Source of the DNA: Deinococcus depolymerans
Lineage (GTDB): Bacteria; Deinococcota; Deinococci; Deinococcales; Deinococcaceae
Assembly: GCF_039522025.1 (NCBI RefSeq)
Contig: NZ_BAAADB010000029.1
Coordinates: forward strand, 349,634 to 413,633
Reading direction: 5' to 3'
DNA length: 64,000 bases
Position 1 is the stretch's first letter. The number at the start of each line of letters is the position of its first letter. Below are positions 50,067 to 59,531 of this stretch, in pieces. Under the pieces are notes generated by a model, which was given only the letters and a program-made list of their open reading frames with translations, had not been told where the DNA came from and did no database searches. The position numbers and the translations under genes are program-made.

Positions 50067-50101
50067 CCCACTTCCTGCTCCCTACTGACTGTCGCCCGTT
50101 C

Positions 50102-50995
50102 TCAGCGTTCGCCGCGCACGTACGCGCGGCCCAGCGCGGCGGGCGCATTCCCGGCCTGACCGCGCACGCCTGCCAGGGCCAGGACGACCAGCACGAGAAT
50201 GAACGGCATGGCGCTGAAGACCTCGGTGGGAATGGGGCTGTTGCCCTGAAGGCGGAACTGCAGGTAGTACAGGAACCCGAAGAACAGCGCCCCGGCAATG
50301 GCCCGCAGGGGCCGCCAGCCGACGAAGATCACCAGGGCCACGGCAATCCAGCCCAGCCCGGCGGTCATGTTGTCCGCCCACGAGGACCGGTACGACAGTG
50401 ACAGGAACGCCCCGGCCAGTCCGGCGAGGGCGCCGCCACCCATGACGGCCAGCACGCGGATCAGGCCGACGTTCACGCCCAGCACGTCGGCGGCCGCCGG
50501 GTTCTCGCCCACCGAGCGCAGCGTCAGGCCCGAGCGGGTGGCGCCCAGCCAGAAGGCCATCGCGCCCGCCAGCAGCAGGGCCGCCACCGTGAACGGACTG
50601 ACCGTGAGGCCGCCCATGGACAGGTCGGCGACCTTGTTGAACAGCGGCAGGCCCTCGAACCGCTTGCCGAGCAGGCCAGCGGCGCCCGTGCCGATCAGGG
50701 CGAGCGCCAGGCCACTGACGAACTGGTTGGCGCGCAGCGTGATGGTCGCGACGGCGTGCAGCAGGGCCAGAGCCGCGCCCGCCAGCATGGACGCGCCGAC
50801 CGCCAGCCACAGGTTCGCGTCCGGACTGCTGGCGGCGACCGCGAAGGCCGCCAGGGCGCCCACGGCCATCAGGCCCTCGACGCCCAGGTTCACGACCCCG
50901 GCGCGTTCGTTCAGGATGGCGCCCAGGCAGGCGAGCAGCAGCGGCGTTCCGACCGCCAGGGCGCGCACGAGCGCCTCGGTGAGTACGTTATCCAT
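50102..50995 (-). CDS. Nucleoside-type ABC transporter permease 2
   Basis: The 297-residue integral membrane protein belongs to the BPD_transp_2 family used for nucleoside/BMP and branched-chain amino acid import. GAILNERAGVVNLGVEGLMA (residues about 25-44) and GLTLRSVGENPAAADVLGV (about 155) are the conserved cytoplasmic segments that contact the ATPase. About eight helices. It is the last gene of the leftward ATPase-permease 1-permease 2 operon. Confidence 0.92.
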   Translation of the reverse strand: MDNVLTEALVRALAVGTPLLLACLGAILNERAGVVNLGVEGLMAVGALAAFAVAASSPDANLWLAVGASMLAGAALALLHAVATITLRANQFVSGLALALIGTGAAGLLGKRFEGLPLFNKVADLSMGGLTVSPFTVAALLLAGAMAFWLGATRSGLTLRSVGENPAAADVLGVNVGLIRVLAVMGGGALAGLAGAFLSLSYRSSWADNMTAGLGWIAVALVIFVGWRPLRAIAGALFFGFLYYLQFRLQGNSPIPTEVFSAMPFILVLVVLALAGVRGQAGNAPAALGRAYVRGER

Positions 50996-51055
50996 GAGAC
51001 ACCTCGGGCTGAGCGGGGCGCGGGCAGCGGACCGCAGTGGGGGAGGGGTGGCCTG

Positions 51056-52111
51056 TCACGCGCGGCCCCACTGCACGCGGTGGCGGATGAAGACCTCGCT
51101 GGCGATCAGGCACAGCAGGATCACGCCGCTGAACACGTCCACCACCCGGAACGGGAGGTTCAGGTCGATCTTCAGGATGTCGCCGCCCGCCAGGATCACG
51201 CCCATCAGCGGCGCAGTGATCAGGCACAGCGCCGGGTTGCCGCGCGCCAGCCACGCGACGATCACGGCCGTGAACCCGTACCCGAGGCTGATCTGCCCTG
51301 CCTCCAGCAGGCGGTGGTGAATCCCGGCGACCTCGCCTGCACCGGCCAGCCCGGCGACGCCGCCGGTGATCAGCGCGACCAGCAGGGCCACGCGGCCGCT
51401 GCTGAGGCCCGCGTAGCGCGCCGCGCCCGGGTTCTCGCCGACCACGCGCAGCGCGTACCCGAACGTGGAACGCGACAGCACCCACTGCAACCCCAGCGCG
51501 ACGGCCACGCCCAGCAGCAGCGTGGGCCAGTGCACCTGCGAGCCCGGCAGCGTGGGCAGGGACGTGCTGGCCGGGAAGGTGTCGGTGTAGATGTACCCGC
51601 GCACGTCCTTGCCCTTCCACGGCCCGGCGATCAGGTACGTGACGAGCGCCACCGCGATGTAGTTGAGCATCAGCGTGGACAGGATCTCGTTCACGTTCAC
51701 GCGCCGCAGCGCCGCCGCGATCAGCGCCCACAGGCCCCCGCCCAGAAAGCCCGCGACGAACACGGCCGGCAGCAGCAGCGGTCCCGGCAGCGGCACGAAC
51801 AGCGCCGTTCCGGCCGCGAACACCGCGCCCAGCAGCAGTTGCCCCTCCGCGCCGATGTTGAAGAACTGCGCGCGGAACGCCAGGGCCAGCCCCGCCCCGA
51901 TCAGCAGCAGCGGAATGGTGCGCCGCCCCACCTCGCCCAGGCCGGTGGCGTCGCCCAGCGTGCCGCGCAGCATGGTGCCGTACACCTCGCCCGGCGCGTG
52001 CCCGGACAGCGTGAACACCAGCGCGCAGATCAGCAGGGCCGTCACCAGCGACGCCAGCGTCACCAGCGCCGCGCGGGCCGTGGACGGCGCACTCAGGGCC
52101 ACGAACCTCAC
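51056..52111 (-). CDS. Nucleoside-type ABC transporter permease 1
   Basis: The 351-residue membrane protein is the second half of the transmembrane pore, with QFFNIGAEGQLLLGA (about 85-99) and YALRVVGENPGAARYAGL (about 222) as the ATPase-contact segments. It starts with GTG at 52111, overlapping the ATPase stop (GTGA). It is followed 60 nt later by permease 2. Two different permeases with a double ATPase is the usual nucleoside-importer architecture. Confidence 0.92.
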   Translation of the reverse strand: MRFVALSAPSTARAALVTLASLVTALLICALVFTLSGHAPGEVYGTMLRGTLGDATGLGEVGRRTIPLLLIGAGLALAFRAQFFNIGAEGQLLLGAVFAAGTALFVPLPGPLLLPAVFVAGFLGGGLWALIAAALRRVNVNEILSTLMLNYIAVALVTYLIAGPWKGKDVRGYIYTDTFPASTSLPTLPGSQVHWPTLLLGVAVALGLQWVLSRSTFGYALRVVGENPGAARYAGLSSGRVALLVALITGGVAGLAGAGEVAGIHHRLLEAGQISLGYGFTAVIVAWLARGNPALCLITAPLMGVILAGGDILKIDLNLPFRVVDVFSGVILLCLIASEVFIRHRVQWGRA

Positions 52112-53682
52112 GCCACCACTCCCTGATCTGCACCGGGAACGCTGTGCGGGTGCGCGCCGCCCATCAGCAGGCCCAGCGACTCACGCGTCACCCCGGACAC
52201 CGGGAACGGCCCCAGCAGCGAGCCGCCCACCATGACCGCCACGCGGTCCGACAGGCTCAGCAGTTCATCCAGGTCCTCGCTGACCAGCAGCACGCCCGCG
52301 CCCTCCTGCGTGCGCTCCAGCAGCACCCGGTGCACCTGATCGGTCGCGCCGATGTCCAGCCCGTACGTGGGGTGCACGGCCAGGATCAGTTTCGGCTGCC
52401 CGGCCAGTTCGCGCGCCAGGATCAGCTTCTGGATGTTCCCGCCCGACAGCAGCCGCGTGGGCGTGTGGATGCCCGGCGTGGCGACCGCGTACGCCTCCAC
52501 CTCGCGCCGGGCGCGGTCGTCGGTGGCGCCCAGGTCGCGGGCCAGTCCGCGTGCCAGTGGCGGCCGCGCGAAGTCCCGCAGCGCGAGGTTCTCCGCGACC
52601 GTCATGGTCGGCACCGTGCCGCTGTGAATGCGGTCCTCCGGGATGTGCGCCACGCCCGCCCGGAACCGCCCGGCGGCGTCCCCGCCCAGCGGCTGACCGT
52701 CCAGCGTGACCGTGCCCGTCGCGCCGTGCAGGCCCGCCAGGACCTCGACCAGTTCGCTCTGGCCGTTCCCGGCGATGCCGGCCACGCCGAGCACCTCGCC
52801 CCGGCGCAGCTCGAAGCTCACGCCGCGCAGGGCCGGCAGGCCACGCGCTCCCTGCGCACTCAGGTCACGGACGCTCAGCAGCGCGCCCGCCTCCGGGCCG
52901 GGGCCGTCCGCGCGTTTGCGGGTGAAGTCCACGCTGCGGCCCACCATCAGTTCCGCGAGGCTCTCACGGGTCGCGCCCAGCGTCGGCACGCCGCCCACGA
53001 CCTTGCCCCGCCGCAGCACCGTCACACGGTCCGCGACGGCCAGCACCTCGTCGAGCTTGTGAGAGATGAAGATCAGGCTGCGCCCGTCCGCCTTCAACTC
53101 GCGCATCACGCGGAACAGCCCGTCGGCCTCCTGCGGGGTCAGCACGCTCGTCGGCTCGTCCAGAATCAGGACCCGCGCGCCGCCCAGCAGCGCCCGCACG
53201 ATCTCCACGCGCTGCTTCTCGCCCGGCGACAGGTCCGACACCCGCGCGTCCGGGTTCACTTCCAGCCCGTACCGCGCCGAGAGTTCCCGCACGCGGCCCG
53301 CCACGCGCCGCGCCGGGAACAACCCGCCCGCGCCGCCCAGCGCCAGATTCTCGGCCACCGAGTGCCGCGACACCAGCAGCGGATGCTGCGGCACCAGCCC
53401 GATCCCGAGCCGCAGCGCCTGCGCCGGACTGCCGATCCGCACGGCCCGCCCGTCGAGTTCCACCGCGCCCTCGTCCGGCTGGTACAGCCCGTACAGGATC
53501 GAGATCAGCGTGCTTTTCCCCGCGCCGTTCTCGCCCAGCAGGGCCAGCACCTCGCCCGCGTGGACGGTCAGGTCCACCGCGTCGTTGGCAATCACGCCAG
53601 GAAACCGTTTGGTGATGCCGCGCAGCCGCAGCGCAGGGGGCGCGCTGGACGCACCGGTGGTCGAAGCAGAAGTCTGTGTCAC
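52108..53682 (-). CDS. Nucleoside-type ABC transporter ATPase, two domains
   Basis: The 524-residue protein contains two ABC domains. The first (about residues 20-245) has LLGENGAGKSTLI, LSPGEKQRVEIVRALL and ILDEPTSVLTP; the second (about 270-505) has GIAGNGQSELVEVLAG, LSGGNIQKLILAREL and the degenerate LAVHPTYGLDIG Walker B region. This is the pattern of nucleoside and sugar (MglA-type) importers. It starts with GTG at 53682 (AAGGA about 11 nt upstream). It is the first gene of the leftward operon; the binding-protein gene is separate at 45734. Confidence 0.93.
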   Translation of the reverse strand: MTQTSASTTGASSAPPALRLRGITKRFPGVIANDAVDLTVHAGEVLALLGENGAGKSTLISILYGLYQPDEGAVELDGRAVRIGSPAQALRLGIGLVPQHPLLVSRHSVAENLALGGAGGLFPARRVAGRVRELSARYGLEVNPDARVSDLSPGEKQRVEIVRALLGGARVLILDEPTSVLTPQEADGLFRVMRELKADGRSLIFISHKLDEVLAVADRVTVLRRGKVVGGVPTLGATRESLAELMVGRSVDFTRKRADGPGPEAGALLSVRDLSAQGARGLPALRGVSFELRRGEVLGVAGIAGNGQSELVEVLAGLHGATGTVTLDGQPLGGDAAGRFRAGVAHIPEDRIHSGTVPTMTVAENLALRDFARPPLARGLARDLGATDDRARREVEAYAVATPGIHTPTRLLSGGNIQKLILARELAGQPKLILAVHPTYGLDIGATDQVHRVLLERTQEGAGVLLVSEDLDELLSLSDRVAVMVGGSLLGPFPVSGVTRESLGLLMGGAHPHSVPGADQGVVA

Positions 53683-53798
53683 GCAGTCAGGTCCTTTGTG
53701 AGGGGCCGGTGCCGCTGCCCCCCACGCTTGTTCCGACAGCGTAGGGCAAACCCGCCCCGCCGCGCACCCCCTGCCCAGCCAGGGCGGCCCTCAGCGCC

Positions 53799-53909
53799 AC
53801 CCGGAAGGGCGCCGGCCCCCGCCGACTCCACGCCCGGAGCCCGCCCTCTCCTCCTGCTCGCCTCGCGCGGGTTGAAAGAGTTTGCAAACCGTTCAACCGC
53901 AGTCCGTGT
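53799..53909 (+). repeat. Dispersed repeat, copy 8 (degenerate)
   Basis: Hairpin I is reduced to CCGGAAGGGCGCCGG. The GACTCCACG segment and hairpin II survive, the latter with paired changes (GGGTTGAA/TTCAACC). It ends AGTCCGTGT, whose last T belongs to the reverse-strand TGA stop of the phosphatase gene. Confidence 0.75.
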
Positions 53910-54748
53910 CAGTAGAAGTCGCCGCCGCTGGGGAAGCTCACGACCTCCGCGATCCCGTGGCGGTTCAGGCGGGCGATGAACCCGGCGTCCTCGCGGTACG
54001 CCATGCCGCTGTCCATCGCCACGCACAGCCGCCCCGCGTACGGAATGGGCGCGCCGGCTCCCAGGGTCGGGCCGTGCAGGTGCTCGTCGAGCAGCACGTA
54101 CACCGGCGTGTGGCCGTGCGCGATCCGCTGCCCGCCGAAGGTGTCCAGCACCGCGCGGGCCTTGTCCTCCCCGGCGCCCAGCACGAACGCGAACCGGTCC
54201 GTGAAGGCGTTCAGGAACGCGCCCCAGTCGTCCGGGTCCGGGTTGGTCATCAGTTCCAGCACGGCGGCGTTCACGCCCTCGATGCTGCTGCCCAGCTTCT
54301 GGTACATCAGGCTGTCCGCATGCATCAGCAGCCAGTCGTGCGAGGTCGCCATGGCCGGCCGTTCGGACAGCCACGCCAGGTCGCTGGGTTCCAGCAGGTC
54401 CGCGTCCCGCACCTGACCGCCGTTCTCCAGCCAGTACTCCCGGTACCCATAGCGGTCCTGCGGGTCGCTGTGCCGGAACACCAGCGCCGCCAGGAACATC
54501 ACCTCATGGTTGCCCAGCAGCGCCGTCACCTGCCCGCCCACCTCCTGCGCCTGCACCTCCAGGCTGCGGATCAGGCGGATGACACCCACGCCGTTCGGGC
54601 CGCGGTCCACGTAGTCACCCAGGAACACCACGTGCGCGTCCCCGGCCGTCCAGCTGCCGTCGAAGTCGATCAGGCCGGCGCGCAGCAGGATGGCGCGCAG
54701 CTTGTCGTACGCGCCGTGAATATCCCCGATCACCCACAGCGGCCTCAT
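53909..54748 (-). CDS. PPP-family metallophosphoesterase
   Basis: The 279-residue product has all the metal and phosphate motifs of the Ser/Thr phosphatase (PPP) family: [10 protein letters not shown] (8-17), [12 protein letters not shown] (about 42-53), LLGNHE (about 78-83) and late histidines in MHAD and IAHGHTP. Bacterial members dephosphorylate proteins or diadenosine polyphosphates. The stop is shared with repeat copy 8. It is a single leftward gene. Confidence 0.9.
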   Translation of the reverse strand: MRPLWVIGDIHGAYDKLRAILLRAGLIDFDGSWTAGDAHVVFLGDYVDRGPNGVGVIRLIRSLEVQAQEVGGQVTALLGNHEVMFLAALVFRHSDPQDRYGYREYWLENGGQVRDADLLEPSDLAWLSERPAMATSHDWLLMHADSLMYQKLGSSIEGVNAAVLELMTNPDPDDWGAFLNAFTDRFAFVLGAGEDKARAVLDTFGGQRIAHGHTPVYVLLDEHLHGPTLGAGAPIPYAGRLCVAMDSGMAYREDAGFIARLNRHGIAEVVSFPSGGDFY

Positions 54749-54917
54749 GCGCGCCGCCCCCGCACGGAGCAGGCGACGAGGGACGGGGAAGGGCAGGACA
54801 GCGGGACTCCGGCCGGAGGGGAGGGGCAGTGTTCAGGAAGGCCGCAGTTCACGTCCCGGAGTGTAGCGCCCCCGCAGCGGCCCGCGAGGACGCCCTGCCA
54901 CACCCCGGCACCCCGCG

Positions 54918-55628
54918 TCACCCGTCGTCGGTGTCCGCGCCGTCCCCTTCGGGCAGTGTGCGCCACTTCGTCATGCGGTCCGTGATGTCGTCCTGAATGC
55001 GCCGCACGTTGCTTTCCAGCCCGGCGCGCGTGGAATCCAGCTGGTGACGCAGCCGCATGATCTCCTCGACCCCGGCGAGGTTCACGCCGAGTTCCTGCGT
55101 CAGGCGGCGGATCTCGCGCAGGTGCTCGATGTCCCGTTCGCTGTACAGCCGGGTCTTGCCGCTGCTGCGCCCCGGACGGATCAGCTGCTTGCGTTCGTAC
55201 AGCCGCAGCGTCTGGGGGTGCATGTCCACCAGTTCCGCCGCGATGCTGATCACGTACACCGGCCGGTCCTTGGGGTCCACCTTGCCGTCCGTGCCCGGCA
55301 GTTCACGCGGCTGCGCCTGCGCCCGCAACTCGTCCTCGATGCGTTCGATCTCCGCCTCGAACTCACCCTGGATGTCGTCCAGTTCATGCTGGAGGCGCAT
55401 GACCTCCTCGACCCCGGCGAGGTTCACGCCGAGTTCCTGCGTCAGGCGGCGGATCTCGCGCAGGTGCTCGATGTCCCGTTCGCTGTACAGGCGGGTCTTG
55501 CCGCTGCTGCGACCGGGGCGGATCAGACCCTTGCGTTCGTACAGCCGCAGCGTCTGGGGGTGCATGTCCACCAGTTCCGCCGCCACGGAGATGACGTACA
55601 CGGGCCGATGTCTGGAGTCAGAGGGCAT
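54918..55628 (-). CDS. Tandem-duplicated HspR-like MerR regulator
   Basis: The 236-residue product carries two nearly identical MerR-type winged-helix units, residues about 8-79 and 122-193, differing at only three of 72 positions. Each contains [20 protein letters not shown] followed by YER, the HspR-type DNA-recognition region. HspR is the heat-shock repressor that binds inverted HAIR sites and DnaK; a single chain with both units could occupy such a site as a monomer. Between them is an acidic coiled linker (80-120). The ATG at 55628 follows a TATACT box. No dnaK or clpB gene is in the window. Confidence 0.88.
   Translation of the reverse strand: MPSDSRHRPVYVISVAAELVDMHPQTLRLYERKGLIRPGRSSGKTRLYSERDIEHLREIRRLTQELGVNLAGVEEVMRLQHELDDIQGEFEAEIERIEDELRAQAQPRELPGTDGKVDPKDRPVYVISIAAELVDMHPQTLRLYERKQLIRPGRSSGKTRLYSERDIEHLREIRRLTQELGVNLAGVEEIMRLRHQLDSTRAGLESNVRRIQDDITDRMTKWRTLPEGDGADTDDG
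55057..55606 (-). repeat. Internal direct duplication in the hspR-like gene
   Basis: About 209 bp at 55057-55265 is repeated at 55398-55606 (341-bp offset) with only scattered substitutions, mostly synonymous. The near-identity suggests recent duplication or gene conversion. Confidence 0.85.
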
Positions 55629-55639
55629 AACTTCCGTTG

Positions 55640-55666
55640 AGTATACCCGCGTCAGTGTTTCTGCAA
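55640..55666 (-). promoter_or_regulatory. Promoter of the hspR-like gene
   Basis: Reverse strand: -35-like TTGCAG (55661-55666), 15-nt spacer, -10 TATACT (55640-55645), then 11 nt to the ATG at 55628. A TTGAGT half-site on the plus strand (55637-55642) overlaps the -10 and resembles half of the HAIR operator, so autorepression is possible. Confidence 0.4.
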
Positions 55667-55769
55667 TGGAAGGGCAGCAGGCAGTGGGGTGTGGGCCGCG
55701 GGGAGTGGACTGGGCGCGGCCTGCATCCCACGGCCGCCCGATCCTGGACGCCCGGCGCGGGTCAGCCCG

Positions 55770-55775
55770 TATCAT
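55770..55775 (+). promoter_or_regulatory. -10 box for the M20 peptidase-purN pair
   Basis: TATCAT, 7 nt before the ATG at 55783. Confidence 0.5.
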
Positions 55776-55782
55776 CCCCGGT

Positions 55783-57162
55783 ATGACCCATCAGACTCCG
55801 GACCTGAGCGCCGCCCTGAACCGTGAGCAGGCGAACGAGGAACTGTTCGCGCTGCTGCGCCTCCCCTCGGTCAGCGCCGACCCGACCCGCACGGCCGACA
55901 TGGCCGCCACCGCCGAGTTCCTGCGCGCCAAACTGGCGGGGCTGGGCTTCACGGCCCGCATCGACCCGACCGCCGGGCACCCCGTCGTGTACGCCGAACG
56001 CCTGAACGCCCCCGGCAAACCCACCGTGCTGATCTACGGCCACTACGACGTGCAGCCCGAGGCGCCCCTGGAAGAGTGGGTCACGCCGCCCTTCGAACCT
56101 GCCATCCGCGACGGGCGCATCTACGCGCGCGGCAGCACCGACGACAAGGGCCAGGCGTACGCGCACGTGAAGGGCGTCGAACTGCTGCTCTCGCAGGGCG
56201 AACTGCCCGTGAACGTGAAGTTCCTGCTCGAAGGTGAGGAGGAGATCGGCAGTCCGAACCTCGAACCGTACCTGCGCGACCACGCCGGGGAACTGAAGGC
56301 CGACGTGATCGTGATCAGCGACGGCAGCCGCTTCGCGCCCGACGTGCCCACCATCACGTACGGCGTGCGCGGCCTCAGCTACGTCGAGATTCACGTGCAG
56401 GGTGCCAACCGCGACCTGCACAGCGGCAGCTACGGCGGTGCCGCCCCCAACCCCATCAATGCCCTCGCGGAGATCATCACGCGCCTCAAGGACGACCAGG
56501 GCCGCGTGACCATCCCCGGCTTCTATGACGGCATCGACGACCTGACCCCCGAGGAACGCCAGATGTGGGCCGACCTGCCCCACAGCGACGACGAATTCGC
56601 CGCCAGCATCGGCGTGCCCGCCCTGCCCGGCGAGGCCGGGTACACCACCCTGGAACGCCTGTGGGGCCGCCCCACCCTCGACGTGAACGGCATCTGGGGC
56701 GGCTACCAGGGCGAGGGCAGCAAGACCGTCATCGCTGCCAAGGCCGGCGCGAAGGTCAGCATGCGCCTCGTCCCCGGACAGGACCCCGAACGCATCACGC
56801 AGCTCATCACCGACTACGTCCCCACCCTCGCGCCCGCAGGGACCACCGCCACCGTCCACCCGCACCACGGCGGCCGTCCCTTCAAGTTCGACCTGAACAG
56901 CCCCTACAACCTCGCCGCGAACCGCGCCCTGCACCGCGTGTACGGCCGCGACGCCGTGTTCGCCCGCACCGGCGGGAGCATCCCCATCGTCGCCGCGTTC
57001 AACGACCTGCTGCACGCCCCGGTCCTGTTCGTGGACCTCGGCCTGAACGAGGACGCCCCCCACAGCCCCAACGAGAGCTTTGCCGTCAGCGACTACCACA
57101 ACGGCATCCTGACCAGCGCGTACCTGCTTCAGGAACTCGGCGCACCCAACACCGCCGAATGA
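55783..57162 (+). CDS. M20-family dipeptidase/peptidase
   Basis: The 459-residue metallopeptidase has the M20 zinc-site motifs: [18 protein letters not shown] (about 83-100) with the first histidine and aspartate, [14 protein letters not shown] (about 111-124) with the bridging aspartate, [12 protein letters not shown] (about 148-159) with the catalytic and metal glutamates, and a C-terminal [10 protein letters not shown]. It resembles CNDP dipeptidase-like proteins of broad specificity. Its stop overlaps the start of purN (ATGA). Confidence 0.92.
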   Translation: MTHQTPDLSAALNREQANEELFALLRLPSVSADPTRTADMAATAEFLRAKLAGLGFTARIDPTAGHPVVYAERLNAPGKPTVLIYGHYDVQPEAPLEEWVTPPFEPAIRDGRIYARGSTDDKGQAYAHVKGVELLLSQGELPVNVKFLLEGEEEIGSPNLEPYLRDHAGELKADVIVISDGSRFAPDVPTITYGVRGLSYVEIHVQGANRDLHSGSYGGAAPNPINALAEIITRLKDDQGRVTIPGFYDGIDDLTPEERQMWADLPHSDDEFAASIGVPALPGEAGYTTLERLWGRPTLDVNGIWGGYQGEGSKTVIAAKAGAKVSMRLVPGQDPERITQLITDYVPTLAPAGTTATVHPHHGGRPFKFDLNSPYNLAANRALHRVYGRDAVFARTGGSIPIVAAFNDLLHAPVLFVDLGLNEDAPHSPNESFAVSDYHNGILTSAYLLQELGAPNTAE

Positions 57163-57734
57163 AGCTCGCGTTCCTCGCCTCGCACGGCGGCAGCGCCGCG
57201 CGGCACCTCGTCGAGGCCTGCCGCGCGGGCGACCTGAACGCCACGCCCGTCGCACTGGTCAGCAACAACAGCCGCTCCCCGGCCCTCGCCTGGGCGCGGG
57301 AGGCGGGCCTCACGACCGCGCACCTCAGCAGCGCGAAGCACCCCGACCCGGACGCCCTGGACGCCGCCATCCTGGACGTCCTCGTCAGCGCGGGCGCGGA
57401 CACCCTGGTCCTCAGCGGCTACATGCGCGAGATCGGCCCGCGCGTCCTGACGCACTTCGCGGGCCGCCTCGTGAACATCCACCCCAGCCTCCTGCCCCGC
57501 CACGGCGGACGCGGCATGTACGGCGACCGCGTCCACGAGGCCGTCCTCGCCAGCGGCGACACCGAGAGCGGCGCCACCGTCCACCTCGTCACCGCCGGGA
57601 TCGACGAGGGCCCCATCCTCGCGCAGGCCCGCGTGCCCGTCCACCCCGGCGACGACCTCGCCAGCCTCAAGGCCCGCGTGCAGGCCACCGAGGGTGAGCT
57701 GATGCTGCGGGCCGTCCGCAGCCTGGGCGGGTAG
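57159..57734 (+). CDS. purN: Phosphoribosylglycinamide formyltransferase
   Basis: The 191-residue enzyme transfers formyl from 10-formyl-THF to GAR in purine synthesis. [10 protein letters not shown] (about 87-96), the active-site NIHPSLLP (about 106-113; Asn and His) and the folate-site GIDEGPI (about 147-153; catalytic aspartate) are intact. The N-terminus [20 protein letters not shown] matches the family's glycine loop in slightly altered form. It is coupled to the peptidase gene by an ATGA overlap. Repeat copy 9 starts 26 nt after the stop. Confidence 0.92.
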   Translation: MKLAFLASHGGSAARHLVEACRAGDLNATPVALVSNNSRSPALAWAREAGLTTAHLSSAKHPDPDALDAAILDVLVSAGADTLVLSGYMREIGPRVLTHFAGRLVNIHPSLLPRHGGRGMYGDRVHEAVLASGDTESGATVHLVTAGIDEGPILAQARVPVHPGDDLASLKARVQATEGELMLRAVRSLGG

Positions 57735-57759
57735 CACCCCCGCTCACTCCAGCCGGATC

Positions 57760-57894
57760 ATACGGACTCCGATTGAATGGGCTGCAAAGCCCGCTGGGTC
57801 CGAGCGAAGCGAGTGGGAGCTGGGCGGGTTCCGGACGTGGAGTCGGCAATCCGGTGAAGTTCCGGATTGTCGGCGAAACAAACGGAATCCGTAT
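57760..57894 (-). repeat. Dispersed repeat, copy 9 (type A), inverted
   Basis: Inverted full-length unit. Hairpin II region is ATTGAATGGGCTGCAAAGCC (right arm replaced by CGCTGGGTCC), then GAGCGAAGCGAG, and hairpin I CAATCCGG-TGAAGTT-CCGGATTG; ends ...GGAATCCGTATCA. Confidence 0.9.
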
Positions 57895-57939
57895 CAGCCG
57901 ACCGGATCCCGCCCGCAACGGGTCGGAACCGGTCGGCTG
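57895..57939 (+). terminator. Hairpin after repeat copy 9
   Basis: CAGCCGACCGG (57895-57905) pairs perfectly with CCGGTCGGCTG (57929-57939). It abuts the repeat end and may be the purN terminator. The rest of the 340-nt gap (57735-58074) holds the repeat and the next promoter. Confidence 0.5.
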
Positions 57940-58024
57940 AACGCTTGCCCAGCCGGCTGCACGCGGTCCGGGCGTTCGTGCTGGGTGGTGCGGGGTCGGG
58001 GTGATGCGCTGCCGGCTCTCCGCT

Positions 58025-58044
58025 TATACTTGAACTCAGTTCAA
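58025..58044 (+). promoter_or_regulatory. Promoter with operator-like palindrome
   Basis: A -10-like TATACT (58025-58030) is directly joined to a perfect palindrome TTGAAC-TCA-GTTCAA (58030-58044) with 6-bp half-sites. A dimeric repressor bound there would block transcription of the hotdog gene that starts at 58075. The regulator is not identified. Confidence 0.6.
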
Positions 58045-58074
58045 ATTCTGTGCTCGACCCCGGAGGTTCCACCC

Positions 58075-58560
58075 ATGACCCAAGCTGCCACCCTGCCCGC
58101 TTTCGCTGCCCAGGCCGTCAAGAAGGCCCTGCACGACATTCCCATGAACGCCACGGTCGGCGTGCAGATCACGGACGTGGGCGTCGGCTGGGCGACCGGG
58201 GAGGCGCCGGACACCGCGCCGTTCCGCAACCACCTGGGCACCATTCACGCGGGCGTGCAGTTCCTGCTGGCCGAGGCCGTGAGTGGCGCGGCGTTCGCCG
58301 GGGCGTTCGCGGCGCAACTGGCGGGCGCCGTCCCCCTGATCGAGAAACTGGAAACGCACTACGTGAACCGCGCCGTGGGCGACCTGACCGCGCGGGCCGA
58401 GGCGGCCGACCCGGCGGGGATCGCGGCGGCGCACGCGGAGTTCGCGGCGGACGGTAAGGCCCGCCTGATCGTGAACGTGACCGTGCAGGACGGCGAGGGC
58501 AAGGACGTGATGCGCGCTGTCGCCCACTGGTACCTGCGCGCCCGCCCCCAGGCGAAGTAA
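58075..58560 (+). CDS. DUF4442-like hotdog-fold thioesterase candidate
   Basis: The 161-residue product has the single hotdog-fold pattern FRNHLGTIHAGVQFLLAEAV (about 49-68), with the HAG turn typical of PaaI/DUF4442 thioesterase-like proteins, then VNRAVGDLTARAEA and VNVTVQDGEGKDVMRA strands. It probably hydrolyses or binds acyl-CoA. The start is supported by CGGAGG 9 nt upstream of the ATG, so this gene is not leaderless. The palindromic operator in its promoter suggests regulation by a ligand-sensing repressor. Confidence 0.82.
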   Translation: MTQAATLPAFAAQAVKKALHDIPMNATVGVQITDVGVGWATGEAPDTAPFRNHLGTIHAGVQFLLAEAVSGAAFAGAFAAQLAGAVPLIEKLETHYVNRAVGDLTARAEAADPAGIAAAHAEFAADGKARLIVNVTVQDGEGKDVMRAVAHWYLRARPQAK

Positions 58561-58608
58561 CGGGGATCAGCGGTCAGTGGGCTCGCCCCGCCGCCCGCGC
58601 CCGTGCTT

Positions 58609-58614
58609 TACCCT
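58609..58614 (+). promoter_or_regulatory. -10 box for the epimerase gene
   Basis: TACCCT, 6 nt before the ATG at 58621. Confidence 0.45.
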
Positions 58615-58620
58615 GCGTGC

Positions 58621-59036
58621 ATGACTGTGTTGCTGCTGGATCACGTGGCGATCGCCACCCCGGACCTGGAGGCGGGCTCCGCGCCGTACGTGGCGCTGGG
58701 CCTGCACCCGGAAGGGCCGGACGAGGAGGTCGCGTCGCAGGGCGTGCGGGTGCGGGCGTTCCAGGTGGGGGAGACCCTGATCGAACTGCTGATGCCCACG
58801 CGGGAGGACAGTCCCATCGCGGCCTTCCTGGCGCGCAAGGGGCCGGGACTTCATCACACGGCGTACCGCGTGGCGGACCTGAACGCCGAGATGACCCGCC
58901 TGCGCGCGGACGGCGCGCGTTTCCTGAACGAGGAGCCCACGCCGGGCCGGGCCGGGTCGCGCGTGGCGTTCCTGCACCCGAAGTGGGGGGCGGGCACCCT
59001 GATCGAACTGGTCGAGCACCCGGCGGGCGGGCACGG

Positions 59037-59040
<4 letters not shown>
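58621..59040 (+). CDS. mce: Methylmalonyl-CoA epimerase
   Basis: This 139-residue vicinal-oxygen-chelate enzyme interconverts the two epimers of methylmalonyl-CoA in propionate metabolism. LLLDHVAIATPDLEAG (residues about 4-19) holds the first metal histidine, LIELLMPTREDSPIA the glutamate, GLHHTAYRVADLNAE (about 81-95) the next histidine and LIELVEHPAG the last glutamate. The length is typical. The stop overlaps a TTG start of the VanZ-like gene (TTGA). Confidence 0.92.
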
Positions 59041-59411
<371 letters not shown>

Positions 59412-59518
59412 CCGTCCGGGCGGACCGCGCCGCCCGAGACGCACCCCGCTGGAAAAGAGCCGGATGGACGCGGCGTGATCCCGTCGCGTCCGTCGCAGTT
59501 CTGTCAGAGTCGGGCCGT

Positions 59519-59524
59519 TAGGCT
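59519..59524 (+). promoter_or_regulatory. -10 box for the moxR-like gene
   Basis: TAGGCT, 7 nt before the ATG at 59532. Confidence 0.5.
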
Positions 59525-59531
59525 ACCCGGC

